Below are positions 56,226 through 64,000 of a stretch of 64,000 nucleotides of DNA, piece after piece. Origin of the DNA: Acetobacter oeni (GTDB lineage Bacteria > Pseudomonadota > Alphaproteobacteria > Acetobacterales > Acetobacteraceae). Made by a program: the position numbers and the translations under genes. The notes under the pieces were generated by a model that did not search any database, was not told where the DNA came from, and saw nothing but the letters and a program-made list of their open reading frames with translations. The stretch lies in assembly GCF_011516825.1 (NCBI RefSeq), contig NZ_WOTA01000001.1, forward strand, positions 124,001 to 188,000, written 5' to 3'. Each line of letters begins with the position of its first letter. Position 1 is the stretch's first letter.

Positions 56226-57371
56226 TTGCGCGTTGCAGTCAATCTGCCGGAGACAGAGGGTACCGCAAGTCCGGATACACATGTCCGGTCAGAAATTACG
56301 GACTCCGGGAATCATGCGGTGACAAATCCGGGTTCCGCCAATCAGAACAGTGAGTCGGCGCTGAAAGCGCTCGCAGACTATCTCGCTGACGATATGATGG
56401 CTTGCAACCGGGAAATCATCGCCCGCATGCAAAGTGATGTACCGCTCATCCCCCAACTCGCGGCGCATCTCGTGGCAGCCGGCGGAAAACGCCTGCGTCC
56501 CCTCCTTGTTCTCGCCGCCGCCCGACTCGCCGGATACGAGGAGCAGGGCGAGGCCATGCGCCATATCGGCGTCGCTTCCTGCGTCGAATTTATTCACACC
56601 GCGACCTTGCTGCACGATGATGTCGTCGATAACAGCCAGCTCCGTCGCGGCCTTGCCAGCGCCAATGCTGTCTTCGGTAACAAGGCCTCCGTCCTCGTCG
56701 GCGATTTTCTTTTTGCCCGTGCCTTCCAGATCCTCACCGCGGACGGTTCGCTCCCTGTAATGGCGATTCTCTCCGCCGCCTCGGCGACCCTGGCAGAAGG
56801 CGAGGTCATGCAGATGACCACGCAGAACGATCTCTCGACCTCAGTCGACCGGTATCTTCAGGTCATTTACGGAAAAACCGCCGCACTCTTCGCCGCCGCC
56901 TGCGAAACAGGCGCCGTCGTCGCCGAAGCCGATGATGAGACTCGCGAAGCCCTCCGTCAGTACGGCGCTAATCTGGGCATGGCCTTCCAGCTCGTCGATG
57001 ACGCCCTCGATTACGCCGCCGATCAGGCCGTTCTGGGCAAGACCGTCGGGGACGATTTCTACGAAGGAAAAGTTACCCTGCCTGTTCTGGCCGCCTATCA
57101 CGCCGGAAACGAGGAGGAGCGGGCGTTCTGGCTCCGGACAATCGAAAATAACGAGCACCAGGAAGAGGCCGACCTCGAACGCGCCCTTCAACTGATCGCC
57201 GCGACCAATGCCATCGAGGTCACGATGGCACAGGCCCGCGAATATGCGGATGCCGCCTGCAAATCCCTCGATAAAGTCTCGCGGACCCTGAAAAAGGAGA
57301 CCGCGCATACGGCACCGCTGATGCAGATCCTGACGGACGTCGCCCGTTATACCGCCGACCGTGCGCGCTGA
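56226..57371 (+). CDS. Polyprenyl (octaprenyl/decaprenyl) diphosphate synthase
   Basis: Long-chain trans-prenyltransferase that makes the side chain of ubiquinone. It has 381 residues starting at TTG, with a poorly conserved N-terminal tail of about 45 residues. The first aspartate motif is LLHDDVVDNSQLRRG and the second is FQLVDDALDYAAD; GGKRLRPLLVL and GNKASVLVGDFLFARAF are further signatures. In Acetobacteraceae the product is usually the C45 or C50 chain; the length cannot be read from sequence. It is divergent from the methyltransferase and convergent with murI. Confidence 0.93.
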   Translation: MRVAVNLPETEGTASPDTHVRSEITDSGNHAVTNPGSANQNSESALKALADYLADDMMACNREIIARMQSDVPLIPQLAAHLVAAGGKRLRPLLVLAAARLAGYEEQGEAMRHIGVASCVEFIHTATLLHDDVVDNSQLRRGLASANAVFGNKASVLVGDFLFARAFQILTADGSLPVMAILSAASATLAEGEVMQMTTQNDLSTSVDRYLQVIYGKTAALFAAACETGAVVAEADDETREALRQYGANLGMAFQLVDDALDYAADQAVLGKTVGDDFYEGKVTLPVLAAYHAGNEEERAFWLRTIENNEHQEEADLERALQLIAATNAIEVTMAQAREYADAACKSLDKVSRTLKKETAHTAPLMQILTDVARYTADRAR

Positions 57372-57386
57372 CCCGTCCGCTTCGCT

Positions 57387-58244
57387 TTAGGCCGGGACGC
57401 CCGCCGGGAACGGAAACTGCCACAGCTCAGGAGCGGCATAACCAAAGCCGCGAAGACCTGATTCCAGACCAGCCGCCTCATGCGGAGGTGCCGTAAACCA
57501 CACGCGTCCACTTCCTTCGGTCGCCCATATCGCAGGCGCGCAGCCCAGCACGGCCGCAGTCTGCCGCGCGACCGCCACGGCCGGGTCCAGCCAGACAACA
57601 TCCACCGGCGAGACTTCGCGAAAAGCATCGATAAGAAATGTGTAATGCGTGCAGCCCAGCGCCACCGCATCGATTTTCCCGCCATCCGGATGTCCGAATA
57701 AGCCGGAAAGCTCGCGCCTGATAAGCGCCGGGTCCGCTTTCCGCCCCCTGAAAACGCCCTCCGCACAATCCGCCAGATGGCGTGCCCCGTGCGCGATCAG
57801 CGTGCAGTCAGGCGCAAACTGAGCCTGTAATGACGCCACATAAGGCCGTCCGACCGTCGCTTTCGTGGCCAGCAGGCCGATAACCCTCGTCCTGCTTACA
57901 CGCGCCGCCCAGCGGATAGGCGGCACACACCCCACCACCGGAACCGGACACACATCGCGCAAAGCCTCAAGCGCCAGCGTGCTCGCCGTATTGCAGGCCA
58001 CGACGACAACATCGGAGTCGAGGCGGATCACCGCATCCTGAATCAGCGAAACAATCCGCGCCGTCAGGAATCCGTCATCCTGCTCGCCATAGGGATAAAC
58101 AGCCGTATCAGCGAGATAATCAATCACCGCGCCAGGCAGTTCCGTCCGTAACGCGCCAACAATTCCCATCCCGCCAATGCCGGAATCAAATGCAAGAATC
58201 CGGGGCGCCTTTCCCGCGGCCGCCTGACCGTTTTCCCGAACCAC
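57387..58244 (-). CDS. murI: Glutamate racemase
   Basis: Cofactor-independent racemase that supplies D-glutamate for peptidoglycan. It has 285 residues and starts at GTG. The two catalytic cysteines are C84 in VVACNTASTLALEAL and C198 in VALGCTHYTFL. The N-terminal DSGIGGMGIVGALR and YLADTAVYPYGEQ are family signatures; canonical DSGVGG(L/M)(S/T)V is modestly altered. It lies 5 bp after pyrE and the two are probably co-transcribed. Confidence 0.94.
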   Translation of the reverse strand: MVRENGQAAAGKAPRILAFDSGIGGMGIVGALRTELPGAVIDYLADTAVYPYGEQDDGFLTARIVSLIQDAVIRLDSDVVVVACNTASTLALEALRDVCPVPVVGCVPPIRWAARVSRTRVIGLLATKATVGRPYVASLQAQFAPDCTLIAHGARHLADCAEGVFRGRKADPALIRRELSGLFGHPDGGKIDAVALGCTHYTFLIDAFREVSPVDVVWLDPAVAVARQTAAVLGCAPAIWATEGSGRVWFTAPPHEAAGLESGLRGFGYAAPELWQFPFPAGVPA

Positions 58245-58249
58245 GAAAA

Positions 58250-59005
58250 TCAGGAATCGCGGGCTGTCTTGAGCGCCAGTGCCTCTTCAAGGCTGCCAAC
58301 GCCGCCATGCCGCTTCGACCAGCCACAGGGATCTTCAAGGAACCTGCGCACCTCAGCAGCCGCTTCCTCCGAGAAATAAGGACGCTCGGCACAGGCCTCC
58401 AGCACATCCCACCAGGTGCACAGCGAATGCAGGCTGATTCCCATATCGGTCAGTGTCCGGTGCGCGCCCGGAAACACACCGTAGAAAAATACCACGAATG
58501 TGTGATCGACAATCACCCCGGCATCGCGCAGAGCCTTTGCAAATCCAATCTTGGAAGCGCCATCTGTCGTCAGATCTTCCACGAGCAGCGTCCGCATGCC
58601 CTCCGGAACATCGCCCTCAATCTGTGCGTTCCGGCCAAAACCTTTCGGCTTTTTCCGCACATACGCCATCGGCGTCATCATCCGGTCAGCAAACCACGCT
58701 GCAAACGGAATACCGGCCGTCTCGCCGCCAACCACGGCGTCGATACTTTCATAACCGACATGCCGCCCGATCTTCTCGACACCCAGTTCCACGATTTTCC
58801 TGCGGGCACGCGGGAAGAAGATGATCCGGCGACAATCAATGTAAACCGGAGACTTCCAGCCCGATGTCAGCGTGTAGGGATCTTCAGGACGGAAATTGAC
58901 AGCCTTGATTTCAAGGAGCAGCCGTGCGGTTGTGAGCGCCGCATCCCGGTCCCACGCCGATGCGTCATTGCCGAGAACCGATTCCTGTCCGATCATGCGT
59001 TCCAT
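58250..59005 (-). CDS. pyrE: Orotate phosphoribosyltransferase
   Basis: Converts orotate and PRPP to orotidine monophosphate in pyrimidine synthesis. The ATG at 59005 follows GAGAAGGG and gives 251 residues; the frame upstream to 59056 has no SD. YTLTSGWKSPVYIDCRR, GGETAGIPFAAWFADR, AYVRKKPKGFGR (the PRPP loop lysines) and the PRPP motif TLLVEDLTTDGASKI are clear. A C-terminal tail of about 40 residues with SEEAAAEVRRFLEDP makes it longer than E. coli PyrE, as in other alphaproteobacteria. Confidence 0.95.
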   Translation of the reverse strand: MERMIGQESVLGNDASAWDRDAALTTARLLLEIKAVNFRPEDPYTLTSGWKSPVYIDCRRIIFFPRARRKIVELGVEKIGRHVGYESIDAVVGGETAGIPFAAWFADRMMTPMAYVRKKPKGFGRNAQIEGDVPEGMRTLLVEDLTTDGASKIGFAKALRDAGVIVDHTFVVFFYGVFPGAHRTLTDMGISLHSLCTWWDVLEACAERPYFSEEAAAEVRRFLEDPCGWSKRHGGVGSLEEALALKTARDS

Positions 59006-59146
59006 GTTCCCTTCTCCTCGCGCGCGTTCACCGGCGATGTCGTGGCATAGCGGCACACCGGCAGAAAATCCATTCTCTGCCGGATTACAACAGCCCGACC
59101 CGTCGTTCCGGACACATTTCGCACGGGATTCAGAAAGTCAGGGCTG

Positions 59147-60082
59147 GTGCAGCCTGTCACACTCATGATGGTCCAGGAAACAACCTGCGATGCCCCGCTA
59201 TGGGTCATCGAATCCTCGGCTCCGGGCCGGATCGGGCCGGCACACGCCCTCGCGAGCCGCTTCGACTGCTCCTTTCGCCGGATGCGGGATCTCCGGAATG
59301 CCGAAACCGGCTGGCGTCCGCCACGACTCGTTCTGACGTCCGGCATCGGCGCCGGTCTCGCCGGTCTGGCATTAAGACGACGTTCCGGCGTGCCGGTGGT
59401 GCATTGCAGCAGCGGACGCCTGTCCGCGACTCTCACGGGAGGGCGCCCGTTCGACGCCGTGATTCTCCCGCTGATGCACCACACCGAAAGACGCAGTCCG
59501 CACATCATCCCCGTCCTGGGACCGCTGACGATTGTATCGGCGGAACTTTACAAACGCGCGCGCCGTGTCTGGACAGAGCGCCTGGAACATCTCCCCGAAC
59601 CCAGAATCGCCGTCGTGCTGGATGCGGGCGAAATCCTTACTCCGGCGGAAGCCGACGCCGCGGCCCGGCATCTCGGTCTCACGGTGCAGGATTATCGCGG
59701 CTCGGTTCTGCTGTCAGTCTCCGAAGGCGTGCCGGCCGATATCGCGGATACGTTCATCGGCGCTCTCGGCGATTGCTACAAACTCGTGTGGCGGCACGGC
59801 GAACCCGACGATAATCCGACCCTGGGCTTTATCGGCTGCGCGGATACCGTCGTTGTCTACGGCGGACGGGCCGCCACGCTCGCGGAGACAGCCGCGGCGG
59901 ATATGCCCGTCTTTCTGGGCAGCGCACCCGGACGCTTCGGACGCAATAATCGTATGGCCCGCGCCCTGATCGCCAACGGATATGTCCGGGTTTTCGACAG
60001 CGATTTCTCACCCTGGCCGCGTGATCCGCTCGATGAAGCCAGCCGGGCCGCAACATTGCTCAGAACCAGATTCGATTTTTAA
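59147..60082 (+). CDS. ELM1/GtrOC1 family putative glycosyltransferase
   Basis: A 311-residue protein of the ELM1 family, named for the plant mitochondrial fission protein of the same fold. The start is GTG at 59147; ATGs at 59165 and 59168 are alternatives. Conserved stretches are GRIGPAHALASRF, RPRLVLTSGIGAG-like PPRLVLTSGIGAGLAG, FDAVILPLMHH, VLGPLTIVSAELYK and VVYGGRAATLAETAAADMPVFLG. The two-half layout resembles GT-B glycosyltransferases. The bacterial function is unproven and is probably in the envelope. It is divergent from pyrE. Confidence 0.85.
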   Translation: MQPVTLMMVQETTCDAPLWVIESSAPGRIGPAHALASRFDCSFRRMRDLRNAETGWRPPRLVLTSGIGAGLAGLALRRRSGVPVVHCSSGRLSATLTGGRPFDAVILPLMHHTERRSPHIIPVLGPLTIVSAELYKRARRVWTERLEHLPEPRIAVVLDAGEILTPAEADAAARHLGLTVQDYRGSVLLSVSEGVPADIADTFIGALGDCYKLVWRHGEPDDNPTLGFIGCADTVVVYGGRAATLAETAAADMPVFLGSAPGRFGRNNRMARALIANGYVRVFDSDFSPWPRDPLDEASRAATLLRTRFDF

Positions 60083-60162
60083 ATTCTGCCACGCAGAGGC
60101 GCGATAGCGCCGACGTGACAGAAAAACCGTGCAGATGAGCGCCAGGAACAGGACTGCACCCC

Positions 60163-60191
60163 TTGCACGCATAACCTCCCACCCGCTACAC
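60163..60191 (+). promoter_or_regulatory. Possible promoter of the 78-residue ORF
   Basis: TTGCAC (60163-60168), a 17-bp spacer and CTACAC (60186-60191), just upstream of a Fur-box-like site. Confidence 0.35.
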
Positions 60192-60203
60192 TCCGCCTCA
60201 GTT

Positions 60204-60222
60204 GCAAATGATTATTATTTTG
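60204..60222 (+). promoter_or_regulatory. Fur-box-like site
   Basis: GCAAATGATTATTATTTTG matches the 19-bp Fur consensus at 13 positions by eye. It lies just downstream of a plausible -10 box and next to the SD (GAGGA, 60222-60226) of the following ORF, a good place for repression. Confidence 0.5.
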
Positions 60223-60235
60223 AGGATAACTCGCT

Positions 60236-60472
60236 GTGGTCGAAACCAGTCGGATTGCGCGAAATTGCGAACGGGCTGTCGTTACGGCCTACCAGGAACT
60301 CAGAACGGTCGGAACGAATGACGTCTCCGCCTTCAATGCCTGCACAACTCTGTATCGAATTCATCACCCGGAAGCATCCGTAAACGAGGCGCGGCGTCTC
60401 GTGTCTGAATGGATCGACCATCATGTGGTGAAAAAAGAGTCCGGCCCGACACGCGGCTGCGACTGCCCCTGA
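60236..60472 (+). CDS. Small conserved-looking protein, possibly iron-regulated
   Basis: A 78-residue protein starting at GTG with GAGGA 9 nt upstream. The composition suggests a compact helical domain: ERAVVTAYQELRTVGTNDVSAFNACTTLYRIHHPEASVNEARRLVSEWIDHHV. The central LYRIHHPEAS..EAR..V.EWI pattern is one I associate with uncharacterised small alphaproteobacterial proteins, but I cannot name a family. The tail ends CDCP, and four cysteines are present in all. A Fur-box-like site precedes it. Confidence 0.65.
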   Translation: MVETSRIARNCERAVVTAYQELRTVGTNDVSAFNACTTLYRIHHPEASVNEARRLVSEWIDHHVVKKESGPTRGCDCP

Positions 60473-60540
60473 AACGCGGGACCGCTCAGGAAAGTCCTGT
60501 GAGACCTTCCTGACCCGACCGGGTACTTTCTCGTATCGAT

Positions 60541-60589
60541 GACAACAGAACAGGCGTCCGGAATCTTCCAGGACGCCTGTTCTGTTGTC
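60541..60589. repeat. Perfect 19-bp inverted repeat between the small ORF and gltA
   Basis: GACAACAGAACAGGCGTCC is followed, after an 11-nt loop, by its exact inverse. It lies between two convergent genes. No T-run flanks it on either strand, so it may be a Rho-assisted or bidirectional terminator, or an mRNA-stabilising hairpin. Confidence 0.85.
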
Positions 60590-60700
60590 GCCAGATCTAT
60601 CCGGCAAAACCGGTCAGCCACTCCCGGACCAGTCAAAAAACATAGCCATCAGCAAATTGCGGTCAGGCGCCCCGAAACAGGGCCACCTGACGCAACAATT

Positions 60701-62014
60701 TCAGGACCGGCGATCAAGCGGCGCCATATCCCGCCTGTCATGGCCCATATAAAGCTGACGAGGACGGCTGATACGCTGTCCGGGCTCCTCGATCATTTCC
60801 TTCCACTGGCTCACCCAGCCGGTGGTCCTGGCAACCGCGAACAGCACAGTGAACATGCTGGTCGGAATGCCCATCGCCTTCAGAATAATCCCCGAATAGA
60901 AGTCGACATTCGGATAAAGCTTACGCTTCACAAAATAATCGTCATTCAGCGCGATCTTCTCAAGCTCAACGGCAAGATCGAGCAGCGGATCGTCCTTGAT
61001 CCCGAGCTCCGTCAGAACCTCATGACACGTCGCCTGCATAATCTTCGCGCGCGGATCAAAGTTTTTATAAACCCGGTGACCAAAGCCCATCAGCTTCACG
61101 CCGCTGTTCTTGTCCTTTACCTTGGAAATGAAGTCCGGAATGTTGTCCTTCGATCCGATCGATGCCAGCATCTTCAGAACAGCCTCGTTGGCCCCGCCAT
61201 GCGCAGGTCCCCAGAGCGCCGCAATGCCCGCCGCCGTGCAGGCAAACGGATTGGCGCCCGTTGATCCGGCCAGACGAACCGTCGATGTCGACGCATTCTG
61301 CTCGTGGTCGGCATGAAGAATGAGAATCCGGTTCATCGCCCGGGCCAGCACCGGATTGACCTTGTAGGGCTCCGACGGACGCGCGAACATCATCGAGAGG
61401 AAATTCTCGGCATAATTCAGATCGTTGCGCGGATAAACGAAAGCTTCGCCAATCGTATACTTATAGGCCCAGGCAGCGATCGTCGGCATTTTCGCAATCA
61501 GCCGCATCGCGGAGAGATCGCGGCTTTCCTGGCGGGAAATGTCATTCGCATCCGGATAAAACGCGGAGAGCGCGCCAACCGTGCCGCAAAGGATCGCCAT
61601 CGGATGAGCGTCACGACGATAGCCGTTGAAGAAATTCCGGATCTGCTCATGAAGCAGCGTGTGATTGGTCAGCGACTTTACGAAGGTCTCATACTCGGAC
61701 CGGTTCGGAAGCTCACCGTTCAGCAGCAGATAAATAACTTCCGGATAGGAAGCCTGCTCCGCCAGTTGCTCGATCGGATAACCCCGATGCAGCAGAACCC
61801 CCTTATCGCCGTCGATAAAAGTTATTTTGCTTTCACACGATGCCGTCTCGCCATAGCCGGGATCGAACGTAAAAATGCCCAGATCGGCTGTTATGCGACG
61901 AATATCGACAACGTCGGGACCAAGTGTACCTCTGAGAACCGGAAGTTCAGCCGAACCGTCCCCGAGTTTGATGCTGGCGGATTTCCCCGTCACTGCTGTC
62001 TGCGACCCGCTCAT
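60701..62014 (-). CDS. gltA: Citrate synthase
   Basis: Condenses acetyl-CoA and oxaloacetate at the entry of the TCA cycle. It has 437 residues from the ATG at 62014, behind AGGAG; the extended frame to 62104 has no SD. It is of the hexameric type II, NADH-sensitive group by length. Catalytic segments are [51 protein letters not shown] and [15 protein letters not shown], which contain the two catalytic histidines and the aspartate. In acetic acid bacteria citrate synthase supports acetate resistance. Confidence 0.97.
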   Translation of the reverse strand: MSGSQTAVTGKSASIKLGDGSAELPVLRGTLGPDVVDIRRITADLGIFTFDPGYGETASCESKITFIDGDKGVLLHRGYPIEQLAEQASYPEVIYLLLNGELPNRSEYETFVKSLTNHTLLHEQIRNFFNGYRRDAHPMAILCGTVGALSAFYPDANDISRQESRDLSAMRLIAKMPTIAAWAYKYTIGEAFVYPRNDLNYAENFLSMMFARPSEPYKVNPVLARAMNRILILHADHEQNASTSTVRLAGSTGANPFACTAAGIAALWGPAHGGANEAVLKMLASIGSKDNIPDFISKVKDKNSGVKLMGFGHRVYKNFDPRAKIMQATCHEVLTELGIKDDPLLDLAVELEKIALNDDYFVKRKLYPNVDFYSGIILKAMGIPTSMFTVLFAVARTTGWVSQWKEMIEEPGQRISRPRQLYMGHDRRDMAPLDRRS

Positions 62015-62163
62015 GGCGTTACTCCTGCAACAATCTGACCACACATCCTGCGACGGTGGCGTCACCGACGTTTGTCCCTGATCGGGCGTTATTCCGAAAC
62101 CCACGGAAGGCCCCCAAACCCGTCACCTTGTTGAGAGGCAGCCCGTTCAGAGACATTTCCGGC

Positions 62164-62700
62164 TCAATTTTGCGAGAACGACTCAAGCCAGGACGTTTTC
62201 GGCCCCAGCCCCTTCCACGCCAGCGCAATCGATTCCTGTTCTTCGACCTCAACACGAAAAGACGCGAGCGTCCCGAGACCGAAATCCGATTCGAGCGCCG
62301 TTTCAACACCATTCAGATAGCGGGCAAGGGCAGGGAGGCCGGGATTGTGACCCACCAGTAAAACCGTATGCACGGAATCAGGTGTCACACGCAGACGCGC
62401 CAGCAACTCATCGGGCGCCGCAAGATAAAGCGTCGGTTCGATCCGGATTTCAGGCCGCGCATTCTGCCCGAATGGCAACAGACCGGCATAAGTCTGGCGC
62501 GTTCTCAAAGCAGGACTGCACAGAACCAGATCCGGCACGATCCCGGTCCGGCGCATCGTCTCGCCCCGGTGGCGGGCCAGCCGATGCCCTTCATCCGTAA
62601 GAGGCCGCGCAAGATCGGCCGTCGCGCTGAGATCACCACCCGCCGGCGGCTGCGCCTCGGCATGACGCAGCAGGAGCAACCGATGGGCAACGGGTTTCAC
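62164..62700 (-). CDS. Histidine phosphatase family protein (SixA-like)
   Basis: A 178-residue phosphatase of branch 1. The phosphate pocket begins with LLLLRHAEAQPP, the RHG-type motif with catalytic His near residue 12, and continues with RPLTDEGHRLARHRG, LVLCSPALRTRQTYAGL and VLLVGHNPGLPALARYL, where the second histidine lies. This order is the SixA type, which dephosphorylates phosphohistidine. The GTG start overlaps the chorismate mutase stop (GTGA), so the genes are coupled. Confidence 0.9.
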   Translation of the reverse strand: MKPVAHRLLLLRHAEAQPPAGGDLSATADLARPLTDEGHRLARHRGETMRRTGIVPDLVLCSPALRTRQTYAGLLPFGQNARPEIRIEPTLYLAAPDELLARLRVTPDSVHTVLLVGHNPGLPALARYLNGVETALESDFGLGTLASFRVEVEEQESIALAWKGLGPKTSWLESFSQN

Positions 62701-63137
62701 GGCCGGGTTTCCGCGACAGCGCCATCCTCTCGCGCAATGGCCTCATGATGGCGGATCACTTCGCGAATAATGAAATTCAGAAATTTCTCCGCGAAATCTG
62801 GATCGAGACGGGCGCTTTTCGCCAGTTCGCGCAGACGGGCAATCTGCCGCGCCTCCCGCTGCGGATCAGCCGGCGGCATGTTGCAGCGCGCCTTCAGTTC
62901 GCCAACCGCCTGCGTGCAGCGAAAGCGCTCCGCCAGCATCGCCACCAGCGCCATATCGATATTGTCGATACTCTGCCGTAATGCGCCAAGTTCCGCGACG
63001 GGATCAGCCTCACCGGCGGGAATCGTCTGCGTTTCATTATGCGAGGCTGCCGTCACGCCGCTCCATCCTGTTCTGTGTTCTTCCGGCCCGGTCTCATTCT
63101 GCAGCGCCCGGATGCTGCAAAGACAGAGATGACTCAT
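62697..63137 (-). CDS. Chorismate mutase (AroQ type)
   Basis: Converts chorismate to prephenate for phenylalanine and tyrosine. The open frame gives 146 residues from the ATG at 63137. The GTG at 63056 (119 residues) has a better SD (GGAG) and may be the true start. The all-helical AroQ domain is DPVAELGALRQSIDNIDMALVAMLAERFRCTQAVGELKARCNMPPADPQREARQIARLRELA, followed by DPDFAEKFLNFIIREVIRHHE. Conserved Arg, Lys and Glu positions of the active site are present. It overlaps the SixA-like gene. Confidence 0.93.
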   Translation of the reverse strand: MSHLCLCSIRALQNETGPEEHRTGWSGVTAASHNETQTIPAGEADPVAELGALRQSIDNIDMALVAMLAERFRCTQAVGELKARCNMPPADPQREARQIARLRELAKSARLDPDFAEKFLNFIIREVIRHHEAIAREDGAVAETRP

Positions 63138-63206
63138 TCACCACGGCGTGAACAATCGTGTCAAAACGTCCTCACCCGCCAGACACAGGATGAACACGCC
63201 CTGTTT

Positions 63207-63983
63207 TCAGAAAAGGGCAGGGGACGGCGTCGGCCAGTCGGAAAGAGGCTGAGCCGGATAATCCGGCACATCATCAACTTCATCCGGAAGATCTATCCAG
63301 GCAAGATGACCGCCTTTCCCGGCACCCGTATCGACAAAAACCGCAACCCCGCCGGCCCGGCCATGCTTCACCCATGGCCGCCCGTCCACGGAACGCCGGT
63401 CATGCCCGCAATAAACAGTATGCCCCGCCGGAATATGGTCCACCCAGTTGAGACGACGCTCCGGGTACCCGTCAGCCTGCGTCCGGCCGGTCACCTCACC
63501 AAACAGCGCCCGTGAGAGAAGATGCGACACGCTCTCAAGCCCCGGATGGCACGATTCCTCCAGCATCCCCGTATGAAAGGCCGCATGAACGAAAATCCGG
63601 CGGCCCAGTTTCAGCCAGGTCGGCGCCTCCTGAAGCAGACGCAGAGCCCGCTCCAGAACATCCGAATTCTCCGGTTCGATCAGTTGCCCGATCGTGGCTT
63701 CCAGCGGCGCGTCCCGGCGCAGCTTGCGGCCCAGCAGGGCACGACCGAGCTTCCGGTCATGATTTCCAAGCAGAAACAGCCCGCGCCCCTCATCGAGGAT
63801 CGACGCCATAAGCCGTAATGCGCCGGCACTGTCCGGCCCGTAATCAACCAGATCGCCAAGCTGTACAATAAACCGGTCTGTGGCGGCCGCATGCCGGAAA
63901 GCTTCAATGTCACCATGCACGTCCCCGACAACGCGAATGCGGCGACCGGCAACCCTGCGTCGAAAGTCTGTCTCGTCGTACAT
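63207..63983 (-). CDS. Metallophosphoesterase (PP2A/ApaH-type fold)
   Basis: A 258-residue calcineurin-like phosphatase. Metal-binding motifs appear in order: GDVHGDIEAF (GDxHG), GDLVDYGPDS (GDxVDxG), LLGNHDRKLG (GNHD), then FVHAAFHTG and VYCGHDRRS. This matches bacterial serine/threonine phosphatase and symmetrical Ap4A hydrolase-like enzymes. The substrate is unknown. The gene lies near the right edge of the window and its upstream region is largely outside it. Confidence 0.9.
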   Translation of the reverse strand: MYDETDFRRRVAGRRIRVVGDVHGDIEAFRHAAATDRFIVQLGDLVDYGPDSAGALRLMASILDEGRGLFLLGNHDRKLGRALLGRKLRRDAPLEATIGQLIEPENSDVLERALRLLQEAPTWLKLGRRIFVHAAFHTGMLEESCHPGLESVSHLLSRALFGEVTGRTQADGYPERRLNWVDHIPAGHTVYCGHDRRSVDGRPWVKHGRAGGVAVFVDTGAGKGGHLAWIDLPDEVDDVPDYPAQPLSDWPTPSPALF

Positions 63984-64000
63984 TGTGAGCCCACCACGTC

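Overview
The window is ordinary, gene-dense chromosome of an alphaproteobacterium, most likely an acetic acid bacterium or close relative (Acetobacteraceae). The grounds are the dusB-ntrB-ntrC-ntrY-ntrX-hfq-hflX order, MetZ-type methionine synthesis behind a SAM-II riboswitch, the alphaproteobacterial families DUF1491 and ELM1, an L36 that lacks its zinc ligands, and GC-rich third positions. The genus cannot be fixed from the sequence. I see no insertion sequence, prophage, integrase, CRISPR array or rRNA gene.

Layout. 1-5.2 kb: 3' end of topA, RNase R, an S41 protease and DUF1491. 5.4-10 kb: an OmpA-like porin, then cysK divergent from an Rrf2 regulator, then two exported proteins. 10-15.7 kb: parE, a TPR/glycosyltransferase protein, a free-standing double-POTRA protein, folE and apaG. 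15.8-19.2 kb: metZ behind a SAM-II riboswitch, and an AsmA protein. 19.3-26 kb: a TetR regulator divergent from a complete RND efflux operon, with one 16-bp palindrome covering both -10 boxes. 26.1-33 kb: tRNA-Gly, small exported proteins, GNAT/esterase, murA-dcd, an entericidin-like lipoprotein and a nitroreductase. 33.3-37.3 kb: a CPA1 antiporter with a cNMP domain, and a membrane protein divergent from a second TetR regulator. 37.4-46.8 kb: dusB, the two Ntr two-component systems, hfq and hflX.

47-51.7 kb: tRNA-Asp, two tandem retropepsin-like lipoproteins, oxyR, rpmJ and a TPR protein. 51.8-56.2 kb: glf, TspO, Dps and a methyltransferase. 56.2-64 kb: polyprenyl diphosphate synthase, murI, pyrE, an ELM1 protein, a small ORF behind a Fur-box-like site, gltA, a SixA-like phosphatase, chorismate mutase and a metallophosphatase.

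How genes work together. NtrBC and NtrYX form a nitrogen/redox control block next to the RNA chaperone Hfq. metZ and cysK supply sulfur amino acids and appear to be controlled by SAM (riboswitch) and by the Rrf2 regulator. OxyR and Dps serve peroxide defence. The least ordinary items are the retropepsin pair, in which one copy has lost both catalytic aspartates; the stand-alone POTRA protein; and several regulatory sites that can be read directly from the DNA.
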